From assembly GCF_003400205.1 (NCBI RefSeq), contig NZ_QUQV01000005.1:62001-126000 (forward strand): a stretch of 64,000 nucleotides of DNA. Reading direction: 5' to 3'. Source of the stretch: Bacillus sp. HNG. GTDB taxonomy: Bacteria > Bacillota > Bacilli > Bacillales > Bacillaceae_L. This document shows, one piece after another, positions 45,088-54,525 of the stretch. The notes beneath the pieces were generated by a model. It worked only from the letters and a program-made list of their open reading frames with translations, did no database searches and was not told the origin of the DNA. The translations under genes were made by a program, and so were the position numbers. Every line of letters starts with the position of its first letter. The stretch's first letter is position 1.

Positions 45088-46047
45088 TTATTTATCATAT
45101 AGATGGCACGCTGTGAAGTGAGCCGGCTTGACTTCCTGCCATTTTGGAACTTCAATTGCACAGCGTTCCATTGCATACTTACATCTTGTTCGAAACACAC
45201 AACCTGATGGTGGAGATAATGGAGTAGGAACTTCTCCTTCCAGTACAATTCGCTCCCGTTTTACGGTTGGATCTGGGATTGGAACCGCGGATAGCAAAGC
45301 TTGTGTGTACGGGTGGAGTGGTTCATCATATAGGGATCCGCTATCAGAAAGTTCGACCATGTTTCCTAAGTACATCACAAGGATTCGGTCTGATATATAT
45401 TTGACCATTGATAAATCATGGGCAATAAATAAATAGGTTAACTCCATTTTTTCCTGTAAGCTCTTTAATAGATTAACGATTTGAGCCTGAATGGATACAT
45501 CTAAAGCCGAAATTGGTTCATCACAAACAATAAATTTTGGATGAACCGCCAATGCCCTTGCAATTCCTATTCGCTGCCTTTGGCCACCACTAAATTCATG
45601 CGGGAATCGATTGGCATGCTCTGAACGAAGTCCGACTAACTCTAAAAGTTCATGTACCCGTTCTTTTCTTTTTTTACCTTTAGCGAGATGATGAATATCA
45701 AGTGGCTCCCCAACAATATCCTCAATTTTCATCCTTGGATTTAATGAAGCATATGGATCTTGGAATATAATTTGCATATCCTTGCGTAATTCCTTCATTT
45801 GCCTTTGATTAAACTTATAAATATTTTTCCCTTCAAAAAGGACCTCACCTGCTGTAGGCTCCATTAAGCGTATAATGGTCTTTCCAGCAGTTGACTTTCC
45901 GCAGCCACTTTCACCTACCAATCCAACTGTTTCCCCTTTATTAATGATTAAATTTAAATCATCTACCGCCTTTAGCGGTTTCTTTTGAATCGGAAAGTAT
46001 TTCTTTACATTTTTCACTTCGAGCAACTTTTGAGTTTTTACGGCCAC
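45088..46047 (-). CDS. oppF: Oligopeptide ABC transporter ATPase OppF
   Basis: A 319-residue ATPase. Walker [11 protein letters not shown]-loop, signature FSGGQRQRIGIARAL, Walker B, and the C-terminal oligopeptide/dipeptide domain with CVFRTRCKYAMERC. GTG 46047 was chosen with AGGAGG seven bases upstream. It is last in oppABCDF and pairs with OppD to energise peptide uptake. Confidence 0.95.
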   Translation of the reverse strand: MAVKTQKLLEVKNVKKYFPIQKKPLKAVDDLNLIINKGETVGLVGESGCGKSTAGKTIIRLMEPTAGEVLFEGKNIYKFNQRQMKELRKDMQIIFQDPYASLNPRMKIEDIVGEPLDIHHLAKGKKRKERVHELLELVGLRSEHANRFPHEFSGGQRQRIGIARALAVHPKFIVCDEPISALDVSIQAQIVNLLKSLQEKMELTYLFIAHDLSMVKYISDRILVMYLGNMVELSDSGSLYDEPLHPYTQALLSAVPIPDPTVKRERIVLEGEVPTPLSPPSGCVFRTRCKYAMERCAIEVPKWQEVKPAHFTACHLYDK

Positions 46048-46062
46048 TTTCAAACCTCCTCC

Positions 46063-47061
46063 TTAGACGAAATGCATCCGGTTTTGAGCCATCGGATGAT
46101 TTAGCCAACAAGCGCTGTACTGCGTCGGGCTAACTCCCTCAAATTCCGGTTTATGTTCTGCACAAACTTTCATTGCCATCTCACATCTTGGATAAAATGA
46201 GCAGCCCTTTGGTGGGTCAAGTAAATCCGGAGGAGTACCAGTGATGGTTGAGAGTTTTTCATGCTTATCCATATCTAGACGTGGTACTGATTTTAACAAT
46301 CCCTTCGTATAGGGATGAGTCGGTTTTGAGAAGATATCTTCAACACTACCTGTTTCCACGATTTCACCTGCGTACATGACAACAACCTTACTACACATTT
46401 CTGCTACCACACCAAGGTCATGCGTAATTAAAATAATGGAAGTATCTGTTTTCTCCTGCAGTTCCTTCATTAGCTGCAAAATTTGCGCCTGGATGGTAAC
46501 GTCAAGTGCAGTAGTAGGTTCATCCGCTATTAAAAGTTTCGGCCTACAGGCAAGAGCTATTGCAATCATAACTCGCTGCCTCATCCCACCAGAAAATTCA
46601 TGAGGATATTGATGAATGCGCTTCTCAGGTTGTGGAATTCCAACTAATTCAAGCATTTTTATCGCATACTCAAGCGCTTCCTTTTTTGTTATCTTCCTAT
46701 GCCGAATAATGCCTTCCGCGATTTGAATCCCAATCTTTGTGGTAGGGTTTAACGATGTCATCGGATCCTGAAATATCATTCCTACCTCATTTCCTCTTAT
46801 TTTTTCCATCGCTTTTTCTGATTTTTGGACAATATTTTCCCCATTTAACATGATCGAGCCTTTTTCAATTTTTGCTTGTGGGGATGGGAGAAGTCGCATG
46901 ATTGATTTGGCGGTCACACTTTTTCCACAGCCAGATTCCCCCACAATGGCGATTGCTTCCCCTTTTTCCACTGAAAACGAAACACCTCTAACCGCCTTTA
47001 CCTTCCCAGCACTTGTGTCAAATGAAACATGCAAATCATTAATATCTAATATATTTTCCAT
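46063..47061 (-). CDS. oppD: Oligopeptide ABC transporter ATPase OppD
   Basis: A 332-residue ATPase. Walker [10 protein letters not shown], signature [15 protein letters not shown], Walker [13 protein letters not shown], and C-terminal [14 protein letters not shown] Cys motif. It forms a heterodimer with OppF. The ATG follows AAAGGGATGAGTAGTAG; gaps to oppC and oppF are 24 and 15 bases. Confidence 0.95.
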   Translation of the reverse strand: MENILDINDLHVSFDTSAGKVKAVRGVSFSVEKGEAIAIVGESGCGKSVTAKSIMRLLPSPQAKIEKGSIMLNGENIVQKSEKAMEKIRGNEVGMIFQDPMTSLNPTTKIGIQIAEGIIRHRKITKKEALEYAIKMLELVGIPQPEKRIHQYPHEFSGGMRQRVMIAIALACRPKLLIADEPTTALDVTIQAQILQLMKELQEKTDTSIILITHDLGVVAEMCSKVVVMYAGEIVETGSVEDIFSKPTHPYTKGLLKSVPRLDMDKHEKLSTITGTPPDLLDPPKGCSFYPRCEMAMKVCAEHKPEFEGVSPTQYSACWLNHPMAQNRMHFV

Positions 47062-47085
47062 CTACTACTCATCCCTTTCGTCTAT

Positions 47086-48015
47086 CTATTTCCGTAATTT
47101 CGGATCGAGTGCATCTCTTAATCCATCTCCGAACACATTAAAGGCAAACATTGTCAGCGAGATGAGAAACGCTGGGAAAAATAATTGATAGAAATTCCCG
47201 ATTAATATACTACCTAATGCATCATTTGCCATCGTTCCCCAGCTTGCCTGTGGAGCTGGGATTCCAAGACCTAAAAAGCTAAGTGTCGCTTCTGCAAAAA
47301 TCGCAGTTGGAACAGTTAATGTCACATTGACTAAAATCGGCCCCATCGTATTTGGTATCATATGTCTGCGTAAAATCCACGAGGTTTTTGCTCCCATTGC
47401 ATTTGCGGCTTGAACATATTCGTATTCTTTCAGCTGGAGTACTTGCCCTCGTACTAGCCTTGCCATCGGAATCCAACCCGTTATGGACATCGCAATAATA
47501 ATGGCCCAAATTCCTCTTTCAAGGACAATCATCACTAAAATAACCATTAATAAGTATGGGATGGCATAGAGCACTTCCGCAATTCTCATCATTATGTTAT
47601 CGGTTCTACCTCCACGTATACCGGAAATGCCTCCGTAAATAATCCCCGCTACAAAATCAATGAGAGCTGCCATTAGCCCAATAAATAACGAAATCCTTGC
47701 ACCATACCATGCACGTGTAAACAAATCTCTTCCAGATGCATCTGTCCCAAACCAATGCTCAGCATTCGGACGGAGATTCTTTTTTGTAAAATCCTGTTCA
47801 TAATACGTGTATCCGTTTAAATAAGGTCCGATAATCGCCAGGATTCCAATAATGATAATGATGATGAGCCCAAGCATGGCTAATTTGTTTTCCTTGAGGC
47901 GATTCCACACATCTCTCCAGTAGGAAATACTAGGTCTAGCAATTTTTTCTGCTTCCGCGTATTTCTGATCAACAGGTGCAAACATGTCTTCTGTAAGATT
48001 TGGTTGATTTTTCAT
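47086..48015 (-). CDS. oppC: Oligopeptide ABC transporter permease OppC
   Basis: A 309-residue permease with an N-terminal OppC_N segment, about six helices and the EAA loop near AANAMGAKTSWILRRHMIPN, which docks on OppD/F. It overlaps oppB by four bases (ATGA), so the two permeases are made in equal amounts. Confidence 0.95.
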   Translation of the reverse strand: MKNQPNLTEDMFAPVDQKYAEAEKIARPSISYWRDVWNRLKENKLAMLGLIIIIIIGILAIIGPYLNGYTYYEQDFTKKNLRPNAEHWFGTDASGRDLFTRAWYGARISLFIGLMAALIDFVAGIIYGGISGIRGGRTDNIMMRIAEVLYAIPYLLMVILVMIVLERGIWAIIIAMSITGWIPMARLVRGQVLQLKEYEYVQAANAMGAKTSWILRRHMIPNTMGPILVNVTLTVPTAIFAEATLSFLGLGIPAPQASWGTMANDALGSILIGNFYQLFFPAFLISLTMFAFNVFGDGLRDALDPKLRK

Positions 48016-48941
48016 TTACTCTCCCCCGTTACTTTAATTCTTGGATCAATCCACGTATAGGCGATATCAACAATGAGAATAAAAAGAATGAGGATAGCAG
48101 AATAAAAAATCGTCGAACCGAGGATGACTGGATAATCTCGATTAAAAATACTCGTTACAAACATTTCTCCCATTCCTGGGATACCAAAGATTTTTTCAAT
48201 AATAAAGCTTCCTGTTACAATATTGGCTATTAATATCCCAACAATTGTAACAACCGGCAAAATTGCATTTCGAATCGCATGCTTCAAAATAATTGCACCT
48301 TTTTTAAGTCCCTTGGCTTTTGCAGTTAAAATATAGTCCTGACTCATCACCTCTAGCATGCTTGACCTCATTAACCTCGCGATAAAGGCCATTGGCATCA
48401 TCGCAAGTGAAAGAGTCGGCAGCACAGTATGGGACCAAGATTTCCAAGTTGCAACTGGGAACCAACGTAATTCAACTGCTAAGTAATTGATAAGAAACGT
48501 TGCCAAAATAAAGTTTGGTACAGAAATCCCTATAATTGCTAGAATCATCGAGGAATAATCAGGCCATCTATTACGATAAAGTGCTGCAATAATTCCAAAA
48601 AGCAATCCTAGTGGAATTGCAATCAATAAGGCTTGTGTTCCTAAATGCAAGGAAACAGGGAAACCATTCACGATCAAGTCATTCACTGTCAGGGTTGAAG
48701 ATTTGTAAGAAGGTCCAAAATCAAACTGTAAAATGGAAAGTAAATAAAGACCATATTGTACGAGTAAAGGTTTGTCCAAATTATAATAGCTTTGAAGATT
48801 ATTATAGACAGCCGCAGGCATTGTTCCTTCTTGGGCAAATGGGTTTCCAGGAATACTGTGCATTAAGATGAATGTTAGTGTGATAATCACCCAAAGGGTA
48901 ACAACTGCAAGGACTATCCGTTTTCCAATATATTTAAGCAT
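48012..48941 (-). CDS. oppB: Oligopeptide ABC transporter permease OppB
   Basis: A 309-residue permease, six helices, with the EAA loop at TAKAKGLKKGAIILKHAIRN. It starts with KYIGKRIVLAV typical of OppB/DppB. A hairpin between oppA and oppB probably thins the transcript, as in other opp operons. Confidence 0.95.
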   Translation of the reverse strand: MLKYIGKRIVLAVVTLWVIITLTFILMHSIPGNPFAQEGTMPAAVYNNLQSYYNLDKPLLVQYGLYLLSILQFDFGPSYKSSTLTVNDLIVNGFPVSLHLGTQALLIAIPLGLLFGIIAALYRNRWPDYSSMILAIIGISVPNFILATFLINYLAVELRWFPVATWKSWSHTVLPTLSLAMMPMAFIARLMRSSMLEVMSQDYILTAKAKGLKKGAIILKHAIRNAILPVVTIVGILIANIVTGSFIIEKIFGIPGMGEMFVTSIFNRDYPVILGSTIFYSAILILFILIVDIAYTWIDPRIKVTGESK

Positions 48942-49024
48942 GTTATCCCCCTTTTTTAATGGATCGTCTACTACTAATGGCCATGTCCTATGGCAAACGT
49001 AGTCGTCAGCACATCATATGCAAG

Positions 49025-49056
49025 TAAAAATCGGGTATGCTGGATTCCAGCATACC
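49025..49056 (-). terminator. Internal attenuator between oppA and oppB
   Basis: 10-bp perfect stem (49034-49043 with 49047-49056), 3-base loop, then CGATTTTT on the minus strand. It would let the binding protein be made in excess. Confidence 0.7.
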
Positions 49057-49072
49057 TCGATTTCCTAGATAC

Positions 49073-50758
49073 CTAGTTTTTGATATCTGCATAAATGAAC
49101 TGTGGATAACTATTAATTGGTGTGAAGATGCCAGTCACATGTGGTTTTACAGTAAATGGTTTTGTATAGAAATAAACTGGGATAACCGGCATTTCATCCA
49201 TTAAGATTTTTTCTGCATCATGCATGGCTTTCATTCGTTCTTCTTGATTCATTGTTGTTTTCGCTAAGTTCACTAGCTTATCGTATTCAGAATTTCCCCA
49301 GTTTGCATCATTATATGGTCCATCTGTTACCCATAGATCCATGAATGTCATCGGGTCTACATAGTCACCAACCCAACCCGCTCTGGAAATTTCATAATCT
49401 CCTGCTTTTTCCCGATCAAGTTTAACTTGGAACTCAACGTTTTCTAATGTAATTTCCACTCCAAGATTTTTTCGCCACATTTCTTGAACAGCCTCTGCTA
49501 TCATCTTATGCCCGTCTGACGTGTTGTAAGTTAACGTTACAGCAGGAAACTTATCAAGACCTTCTTCAGCAAGTCCCTCTTCCATCAGCTTTTTCGCTTC
49601 TTCAATATTTGCTTCAAATAGTTCTCCTGTATTTTCTTGGTAATCGCCTGAAACATCAGGAATTCCTGGAGGTACTATTGAATATGCAGCTTTTTGACCA
49701 CCTTGAGCCACATGCTCCACAATCGTTTCACGGTCAATTGCCATTGATAATGCTTTTCGCATCTTTACATTAGTAAATGGCTTTTTCTCTGTGTTTAAAT
49801 TGTAGTAATAAACAGCAAGGTCCGTTCCAATTTCGAACTCAGGGTTTTTCTGATCCTTTAATTGACCAATGACATCCTGTGGTAACGGATATACTAAGTC
49901 CAATTCATCCGATTGGTACATTTGCCATGCTGTATTCTCATCATCAATAATGACAAAATGAACTTCATCTAGATTGATTTTGTCTTTATCATAATAGTTT
50001 TCGTTCTTTGCGAGCTTCATGCTTTCTTTATGCTTCCACTCAGTCAATTTAAATGCACCATTTGATACATACGTATCTGCTTCCTGGTACCATTCTGGAT
50101 TTGCTTCCTGAACAGACTTATTAATTGGATAATACGTATAGAATGATGTTAAATCTAGGAAATAAGGAGTTGGTTGCGCAAGCTTAACTTCTAATGTTGT
50201 ATCATCTACTGCTTTTACACCAACTGCTGCTTCAAGTGCAGCTAAATCCGCACCATCTTCTGCAGAGTTATATGCCTCCCCACCCTCTAAATAATAGAGT
50301 TGGTATGCATATGTAGACGCAGTTTCTGGGTTTAGTGCGTATTTCCAAGCATATTCAAAATCATGAGCGGTAACAGGGTCACCATTTGACCATTTAGCAT
50401 CACTACGAAGCTTGAAAGTCCATGTGAGTCCATCCTCACTTGGCTCCCAGGATTCAGCCATTCCAGCTACGATTTCTCCTTCAGGCGTCTTTTTTGTTAA
50501 TCCCTCAAATGCATGCTCAAGAATCCAAGAATCATGTGTTCCTTGTGCAGTACCAGGATGTAAAGAACCAGGCTCTTCATTATTATTAAGGCGAAGAATC
50601 TTTGGTCCTGATGCTTCCTGATCATTCTCTTTTCCTTCCTCACTAGGAGTTGATGGCTTTTCTGGTTCATTCGTTGTCGTTTCTCCACTAAAACAACCAG
50701 ACAAAGCTAAAAAGATAGAAAGCAATAAGACCAATCCAAATGAAAGCTTCCTTTTCAA
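49073..50758 (-). CDS. oppA: Oligopeptide-binding lipoprotein OppA
   Basis: A 561-residue extracellular SBP_bac_5 lipoprotein. Signal helix residues 7-20, lipobox LSGC with Cys22, a Thr/Pro/Glu-rich linker, then the binding fold (LRLNNNEEPGSLHPG, WTFKLRSDAKWSNGDPVTA). Start is TTG 50758 with GGGGG eight bases upstream. It is first in oppABCDF; the specificity (general peptides, or signals) cannot be read. Confidence 0.95.
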   Translation of the reverse strand: MKRKLSFGLVLLLSIFLALSGCFSGETTTNEPEKPSTPSEEGKENDQEASGPKILRLNNNEEPGSLHPGTAQGTHDSWILEHAFEGLTKKTPEGEIVAGMAESWEPSEDGLTWTFKLRSDAKWSNGDPVTAHDFEYAWKYALNPETASTYAYQLYYLEGGEAYNSAEDGADLAALEAAVGVKAVDDTTLEVKLAQPTPYFLDLTSFYTYYPINKSVQEANPEWYQEADTYVSNGAFKLTEWKHKESMKLAKNENYYDKDKINLDEVHFVIIDDENTAWQMYQSDELDLVYPLPQDVIGQLKDQKNPEFEIGTDLAVYYYNLNTEKKPFTNVKMRKALSMAIDRETIVEHVAQGGQKAAYSIVPPGIPDVSGDYQENTGELFEANIEEAKKLMEEGLAEEGLDKFPAVTLTYNTSDGHKMIAEAVQEMWRKNLGVEITLENVEFQVKLDREKAGDYEISRAGWVGDYVDPMTFMDLWVTDGPYNDANWGNSEYDKLVNLAKTTMNQEERMKAMHDAEKILMDEMPVIPVYFYTKPFTVKPHVTGIFTPINSYPQFIYADIKN

Positions 50759-51013
50759 GCAATTGACCCCCTATACTATTTTTTGAAACCATTTTGATTT
50801 CTACATTAAATCTATAAATAAAAACGAGAAAATATTACATATGAAGTAAATTTCTTTTTTATTTAAGTGATAAGTACTAGTTTTCCTTTCATACTTTAAT
50901 ACAACGACCTTTTAGCCTGGTAAATTCTCTCGCCTGGGATCTGGTAATACTTTACCTGTAATCTAGTAGTTTGGTACACTTAGAGTACTAGTGATAATAT
51001 GGAGTGAATACAT

Positions 51014-51709
51014 ATGAATCGGATTGAAATAACTGAGGTTTTACGAACGGTGCCACTTTTCAAAGAATTAACAAGCAATGAATTAAATGAGATCGTGAAC
51101 ATTGCCCAATACCGCCAATATAAAAAAGGGTCACATGTTTTTATGCAGGATGATCCTTTAGAGAATGTTTATTTTATCTATAAAGGAAAAGTAAAAATAT
51201 ACAAAAATGATATAAATGGGAAGGAACAAATTGTAACAGTCCAAAAGGATGGCGACATGTTCCCTCATGTAGGTTTCTTCCGAAAAGGGAATTATCCCGC
51301 TTATGCTCTTGTTATGGAGGATACACAAGCAGTGGTTATTTCCATCTCCCATTTTGAAAATGTTCTTTTACAGCATCCACAGGTTAGCATTAAGCTTTTC
51401 CGCGTAATGGGCGAGAAAATCGTAGATCTTCAAAATCGGCTGGAGGCTCAAATTTTAAATAATACTTATGAACAAATTATTAAATTAATTATGCGCCTTT
51501 GTAATACAGATGGAAAAGTGCTTTCAGATGGCAGGATCATGATGACCACACAATTCACGAATAAAGATTTAGCGAATATGATTGGAACCACCCGCGAAAC
51601 AGTCAGCAGAACCTTAACAAAATTAAAGAAAAAAGATATTGTCGAAATTGATGAAAAAGGGAATATTATTGTTGATCCGGAAACCTTAGAAGATGAATTA
51701 TTCTTATAA
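51014..51709 (+). CDS. Crp/Fnr family regulator without iron-sulfur cysteines
   Basis: A 231-residue regulator: cyclic-nucleotide-binding-like beta roll (about 15-120), dimer helix, and C-terminal HTH with recognition helix TTRETVSRTLTKL. The E..SR pattern of that helix goes with TGTGA or TTGAT half-sites. Only one Cys (near 162) is present, so it is not an oxygen-sensing Fnr with a [4Fe-4S] cluster. ATG follows GGAGTGAATACAT. TGTGA-N6-TCACT sites stand before the oxidase operon at 26.5 kb. Confidence 0.9.
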   Translation: MNRIEITEVLRTVPLFKELTSNELNEIVNIAQYRQYKKGSHVFMQDDPLENVYFIYKGKVKIYKNDINGKEQIVTVQKDGDMFPHVGFFRKGNYPAYALVMEDTQAVVISISHFENVLLQHPQVSIKLFRVMGEKIVDLQNRLEAQILNNTYEQIIKLIMRLCNTDGKVLSDGRIMMTTQFTNKDLANMIGTTRETVSRTLTKLKKKDIVEIDEKGNIIVDPETLEDELFL

Positions 51710-51712
51710 GAC

Positions 51713-51746
51713 AGAACTGAGCCCAATTTACGCTCAGTTCTTTTTT
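51713..51746 (+). terminator. Crp/Fnr gene terminator
   Basis: 10-bp perfect stem (51713-51722 with 51732-51741), then six T. Confidence 0.85.
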
Positions 51747-51822
51747 CATGCCCAAAACAAAAACATTTTAAAAGGAAATGAATATAGTGTGAGTAGATAA
51801 TCCGTCTAGGGAGGAGAAAAGT

Positions 51823-52302
51823 GTGAAAGACGAAAAGTCAGATAAACCAATCCGAAAATATGATAATGAGTCATTCGGTCCACTCATGAAATCAATGAAT
51901 GAATTCTTTAACCAACAACCTATTAAACGTCTGTTAGGTACCCTTGATGATTTCTTTGAAAGGCCGTTTCCCTTTGCATCCATACCCGTGGAAATGTATG
52001 AAACAGATAAAGAACTTATTATTTCAGCAGAGATACCTGGAATTAAAAAAGAACAAATCGATATCGAGTATTCAGAAAGATATGTGACAATCACTGTAAA
52101 TCATGTTGAAGAATTAGAAGAAACCAATGAAAAAAAGCAATATTATGTAAAAAAACATTCATTTAATAAAGCAAGTCGAACTGTCGCATTGCCATATCCG
52201 ATTCATACAGATAATTTAAACGCTTCTTACGTAAATGGTGTCCTCAAAATTCGCATCCCAAAACAAAGAAGACGTAAAATAGTGATTGATGAGAGCATGT
52301 AA
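51823..52302 (+). CDS. Hsp20 / alpha-crystallin small chaperone
   Basis: A 159-residue small heat-shock protein: N-terminal Pro/Phe region, alpha-crystallin domain (PVEMYETDKELIISAEIPGI to the VNGVLKIRIPK motif), and a short C-tail ending RRRKIVIDESM. It starts at GTG 51823 behind GGGAGGAG. The following small genes look spore-related, so a role in the spore as for CotM or CotP is possible. Confidence 0.9.
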   Translation: MKDEKSDKPIRKYDNESFGPLMKSMNEFFNQQPIKRLLGTLDDFFERPFPFASIPVEMYETDKELIISAEIPGIKKEQIDIEYSERYVTITVNHVEELEETNEKKQYYVKKHSFNKASRTVALPYPIHTDNLNASYVNGVLKIRIPKQRRRKIVIDESM

Positions 52303-52320
52303 AATTACATGCTCTTTTTT
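52293..52320 (+). terminator. Hsp20 terminator containing the stop codon
   Basis: 10-bp perfect stem (52293-52302 with 52305-52314), then six T; the stop codon is in the left arm. Confidence 0.8.
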
Positions 52321-52368
52321 ACATACTTTCGATGGAAGATTAGCATCATATGGCTAGGAGGTGTAATT

Positions 52369-52566
52369 GTGGAGAAGAAGATAGGCAATCAAAATCTACC
52401 GGATTTTAAAGAACTGAATGACAGGTTTATTGCAGAGGCTAGTGATGAGCCCATACTTGTTATTAAAACGAATCTAGATCCAAAAAACGCAACCGATGAA
52501 AACCCTTATTATAAAGAATCTGAATCTGATGATGAGGAATTTTCCTCTTTTTTCGAAGAATCCTAA
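52369..52566 (+). CDS. Small acidic hypothetical protein
   Basis: A 65-residue acidic protein ending in a Ser/Asp/Glu-rich tail. GTG 52369 follows AGGAGGTGTAATT, a strong site, which rejects the hydrophobic upstream extension. Unknown family, same strand as the two genes after it. Confidence 0.65.
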   Translation: MEKKIGNQNLPDFKELNDRFIAEASDEPILVIKTNLDPKNATDENPYYKESESDDEEFSSFFEES

Positions 52567-52587
52567 AGATGAAATGGTGATTAAATT

Positions 52588-52836
52588 ATGGACAAAACGT
52601 TAGGCTATTTAATAGAATCGATTTCAAATTATGGTGATGAAAATAAAATAAGTCGTGCTATATTAACAAAATTGATAAATAACCAATACCGCTCAGAGGA
52701 AGCATTGGTTAGAGATTTAGATGAAGAAGAAATCGAATTTTTGAACAAGATCCTTCCGGATGAAATCAATTATGCCATGGATGAAAAAGATTTTACACGT
52801 GTTAATCAACTGAATGAAGTATATGAATTGCTTTAG
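52588..52836 (+). CDS. csgA: CsgA-like sigma-G-dependent spore protein
   Basis: An 82-residue acidic helical protein. The ending RVNQLNEVYELL and the EEALVRDLDEEEIEFLNKILPDEINYA middle (family motif, in part) match CsgA of B. subtilis as I recall it. It starts 21 bases after the preceding gene. If right, it is made in the forespore. Confidence 0.6.
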   Translation: MDKTLGYLIESISNYGDENKISRAILTKLINNQYRSEEALVRDLDEEEIEFLNKILPDEINYAMDEKDFTRVNQLNEVYELL

Positions 52837-52850
52837 AAAAGGTGGGGCAG

Positions 52851-52994
52851 ATGGTAAAAGGATTTAGTACCAAGCAATATTCAAATACAGACGTAGAGGA
52901 AGTCAAACGTCTCAATGCGAATTCTGGGTTATCATATAATGAAGCATTACAGCTTTTAGCAAAACAATATAATGAACAAAAGAAAAAGCGATAA
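52851..52994 (+). CDS. Small basic hypothetical protein, 47 residues
   Basis: ATG 52851 follows AAAAGGTGGGGCAG; the frame runs to TAA before a strong terminator. The product has a helical core (DVEEVKRLNANSG then EALQLLAKQY) and a Lys-rich tail. It begins 14 bases after the csgA-like gene, so it is the last gene of that small operon. No family recognised. Confidence 0.65.
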   Translation: MVKGFSTKQYSNTDVEEVKRLNANSGLSYNEALQLLAKQYNEQKKKR

Positions 52995-53002
52995 ACTATG
53001 TA

Positions 53003-53041
53003 AAAAGAAAGCTGTAGTCCTTTTGACAGCTTTCTTTTTTA
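53003..53041. terminator. Bidirectional terminator before yppG
   Basis: 12-bp perfect stem (53004-53015 with 53026-53037), A-run before and T-run after. Confidence 0.85.
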
Positions 53042-53044
53042 CTT

Positions 53045-53440
53045 CTAAACCTTAAATGTTTTCGTTAACCCTTTTACAATTGAATTAACTTGGTTTATCG
53101 TTCCGACCATTTGACCTGCTGTGTCCATCATTTTGTTGATATCATAGGTGCCATCATCTTTCTTAAATTGAGTGAGGATGCTACCTCCCCCTTTTTTCTG
53201 CCCCTGTTCCATCCCAATTGGATACGGTGTTGGATAAGGCGTTTGGGGTGTTTGGTACCCAGATGAAGAAAATCCAGGATAACTGTTGATATTATAATGC
53301 ATGTATGAAGGAGGATAATAAGGATTCCATTGGGATTGATTGCCTCCTCCATAAAACTGTTGATAGGTCGCCTGGTCATAAAATGGCCACGAATAACCAT
53401 AAGGTCTTAAAGCTTTGTTCCTGCCAAAGGATTGATACAT
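53045..53440 (-). CDS. yppG: YppG-like protein
   Basis: A 131-residue protein: a Tyr/Pro/Gln/Gly-rich low-complexity N-terminal two-thirds, as in spore coat proteins, and a conserved C-terminus ILTQFKKDDGTYDINKMMDT. ATG 53440 follows AGGAGG with ten bases between. Its function is unknown; the low-complexity part suggests coat or crust location. Confidence 0.85.
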   Translation of the reverse strand: MYQSFGRNKALRPYGYSWPFYDQATYQQFYGGGNQSQWNPYYPPSYMHYNINSYPGFSSSGYQTPQTPYPTPYPIGMEQGQKKGGGSILTQFKKDDGTYDINKMMDTAGQMVGTINQVNSIVKGLTKTFKV

Positions 53441-53510
53441 ATGGAACAAACCTCCTGTGATGTTCTTTTTTATAGATTATGTAAAAGCAAGGTTAGGTGT
53501 TCATCCCCAT

Positions 53511-53544
53511 AAAAAAAGATACCATTTAGCTAAGGGTATCTTTT
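53511..53544 (-). terminator. yppE terminator
   Basis: 10-bp perfect stem (53514-53523 with 53535-53544) and T-run on the minus strand. Confidence 0.8.
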
Positions 53545-53554
53545 AAAAAAATAT

Positions 53555-53920
53555 TTATTTTGATGTTGCTGCCTTCTCAAGGATATTTTCAAGAACGTAC
53601 TGGACTGATTCGTACATATTTTTAAAGCGTTTGACTTTAGTATCCTGATAAAAACTTTGGATAGAGATATGTTGGATGTTTTCATGGGTCGCATCAATCT
53701 GATTTGGGTGAAGGTTTTTAGGAAACTCTTTGTTAATCCAGGAAACCGCCAACTCTCTCCAATTGTCCGCCATTGCCATCGTATCATCGACAAAGGGCTT
53801 TACTTCTTTATAGAAATCTACCTCATATGATTCACTCTGTTTAATTTCCTCTAAACGTTTAAGGGATTGATCACAGAGATCCTTTAGCATTTTTGTTTTC
53901 GCGAGTAATTCTGTATACAT
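53555..53920 (-). CDS. yppE: YppE-like protein (DUF1798)
   Basis: A 121-residue four-helix-bundle-type protein. KVKRFKNMYESVQYVLENIL and FVDDTMAMADNW are the conserved stretches. ATG follows a short site at the end of the previous region. It has a conserved position in the yppC-yppG cluster. Confidence 0.82.
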   Translation of the reverse strand: MYTELLAKTKMLKDLCDQSLKRLEEIKQSESYEVDFYKEVKPFVDDTMAMADNWRELAVSWINKEFPKNLHPNQIDATHENIQHISIQSFYQDTKVKRFKNMYESVQYVLENILEKAATSK

Positions 53921-53949
53921 TCTCTCACCTCAACATCTATCATACCGCT

Positions 53950-54210
53950 TTAATAGCTTAATGTTAAGTGATAGGAATGCTCCTTATCGGTTTCTGATAC
54001 TCGCCCATCCTTTTGATGATGAAACTCATTACGTAATGATTTCATTTCATTTTCAAGCTGCTTCATTTGAAGAAAATTCCGGTTTCCTTCTTCATTTAAA
54101 TGCTTCACTACCTCTGTCTGAATTTGCACATCAATTTTGTTTAACGTAGAAAGCAATTGATCAATACTTTCAAGAACATGCTTCTTTTTCGTAAGTTCAT
54201 CCTTCAACAT
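53950..54210 (-). CDS. Coiled-coil hypothetical protein at the yppD position
   Basis: An 86-residue basic-acidic heptad-rich protein (LTKKKHVLESIDQLLSTLNK). ATG 54210 follows AGGAGGGTGGAT; an open N-terminal extension lacks a site. It occupies the yppD position but I cannot confirm homology. Confidence 0.65.
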   Translation of the reverse strand: MLKDELTKKKHVLESIDQLLSTLNKIDVQIQTEVVKHLNEEGNRNFLQMKQLENEMKSLRNEFHHQKDGRVSETDKEHSYHLTLSY

Positions 54211-54412
54211 ATCCACCCTCCTATACGGTCTCTTTTTAAGTAATTTCGATGTGGATTTTTTTACTCCTGCACGCTTGACAAAACTAGTTTGCATTCGTCA
54301 AAGAAAGCGGAAATCTCCGATCGTTTATCCCTGTTTTCGACAATGGATTCATACATTTTAAGAATGGTTTCCATGAAAGATGCTCACACTACCTGTAGGA
54401 GGTGAAGATTCC

Positions 54413-54517
54413 ATGGCAAAGCAAGATAAAAAGAAAAATAAACAAGAACGTAATGAAGAGAAAGCACCTGGTTATGGAGACAAAAAACTTGAAGGACCTG
54501 ACCGACCATCCACATAA
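54413..54517 (+). CDS. sspM: Small acid-soluble spore protein M
   Basis: A 34-residue Lys-rich spore protein. The tail YGDKKLEGPDRPST matches the SspM ending. ATG 54413 follows TAGGAGGTGAAGATTCC. It lies on the plus strand among minus-strand ypp genes, as in B. subtilis. Expected to be forespore specific. Confidence 0.85.
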   Translation: MAKQDKKKNKQERNEEKAPGYGDKKLEGPDRPST

Positions 54518-54525
54518 ATATACAT

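Noticed and set aside
51014-51709. Oxygen-sensing Fnr
   Set aside because: The cluster-binding cysteines are absent; only one Cys is present.
51768-52094. A 108-codon minus-strand frame
   Set aside because: Antisense to the alpha-crystallin gene.
53128-53400. A 90-codon minus-strand frame within yppG
   Set aside because: It is out of frame with the conserved YppG C-terminus and has no site.
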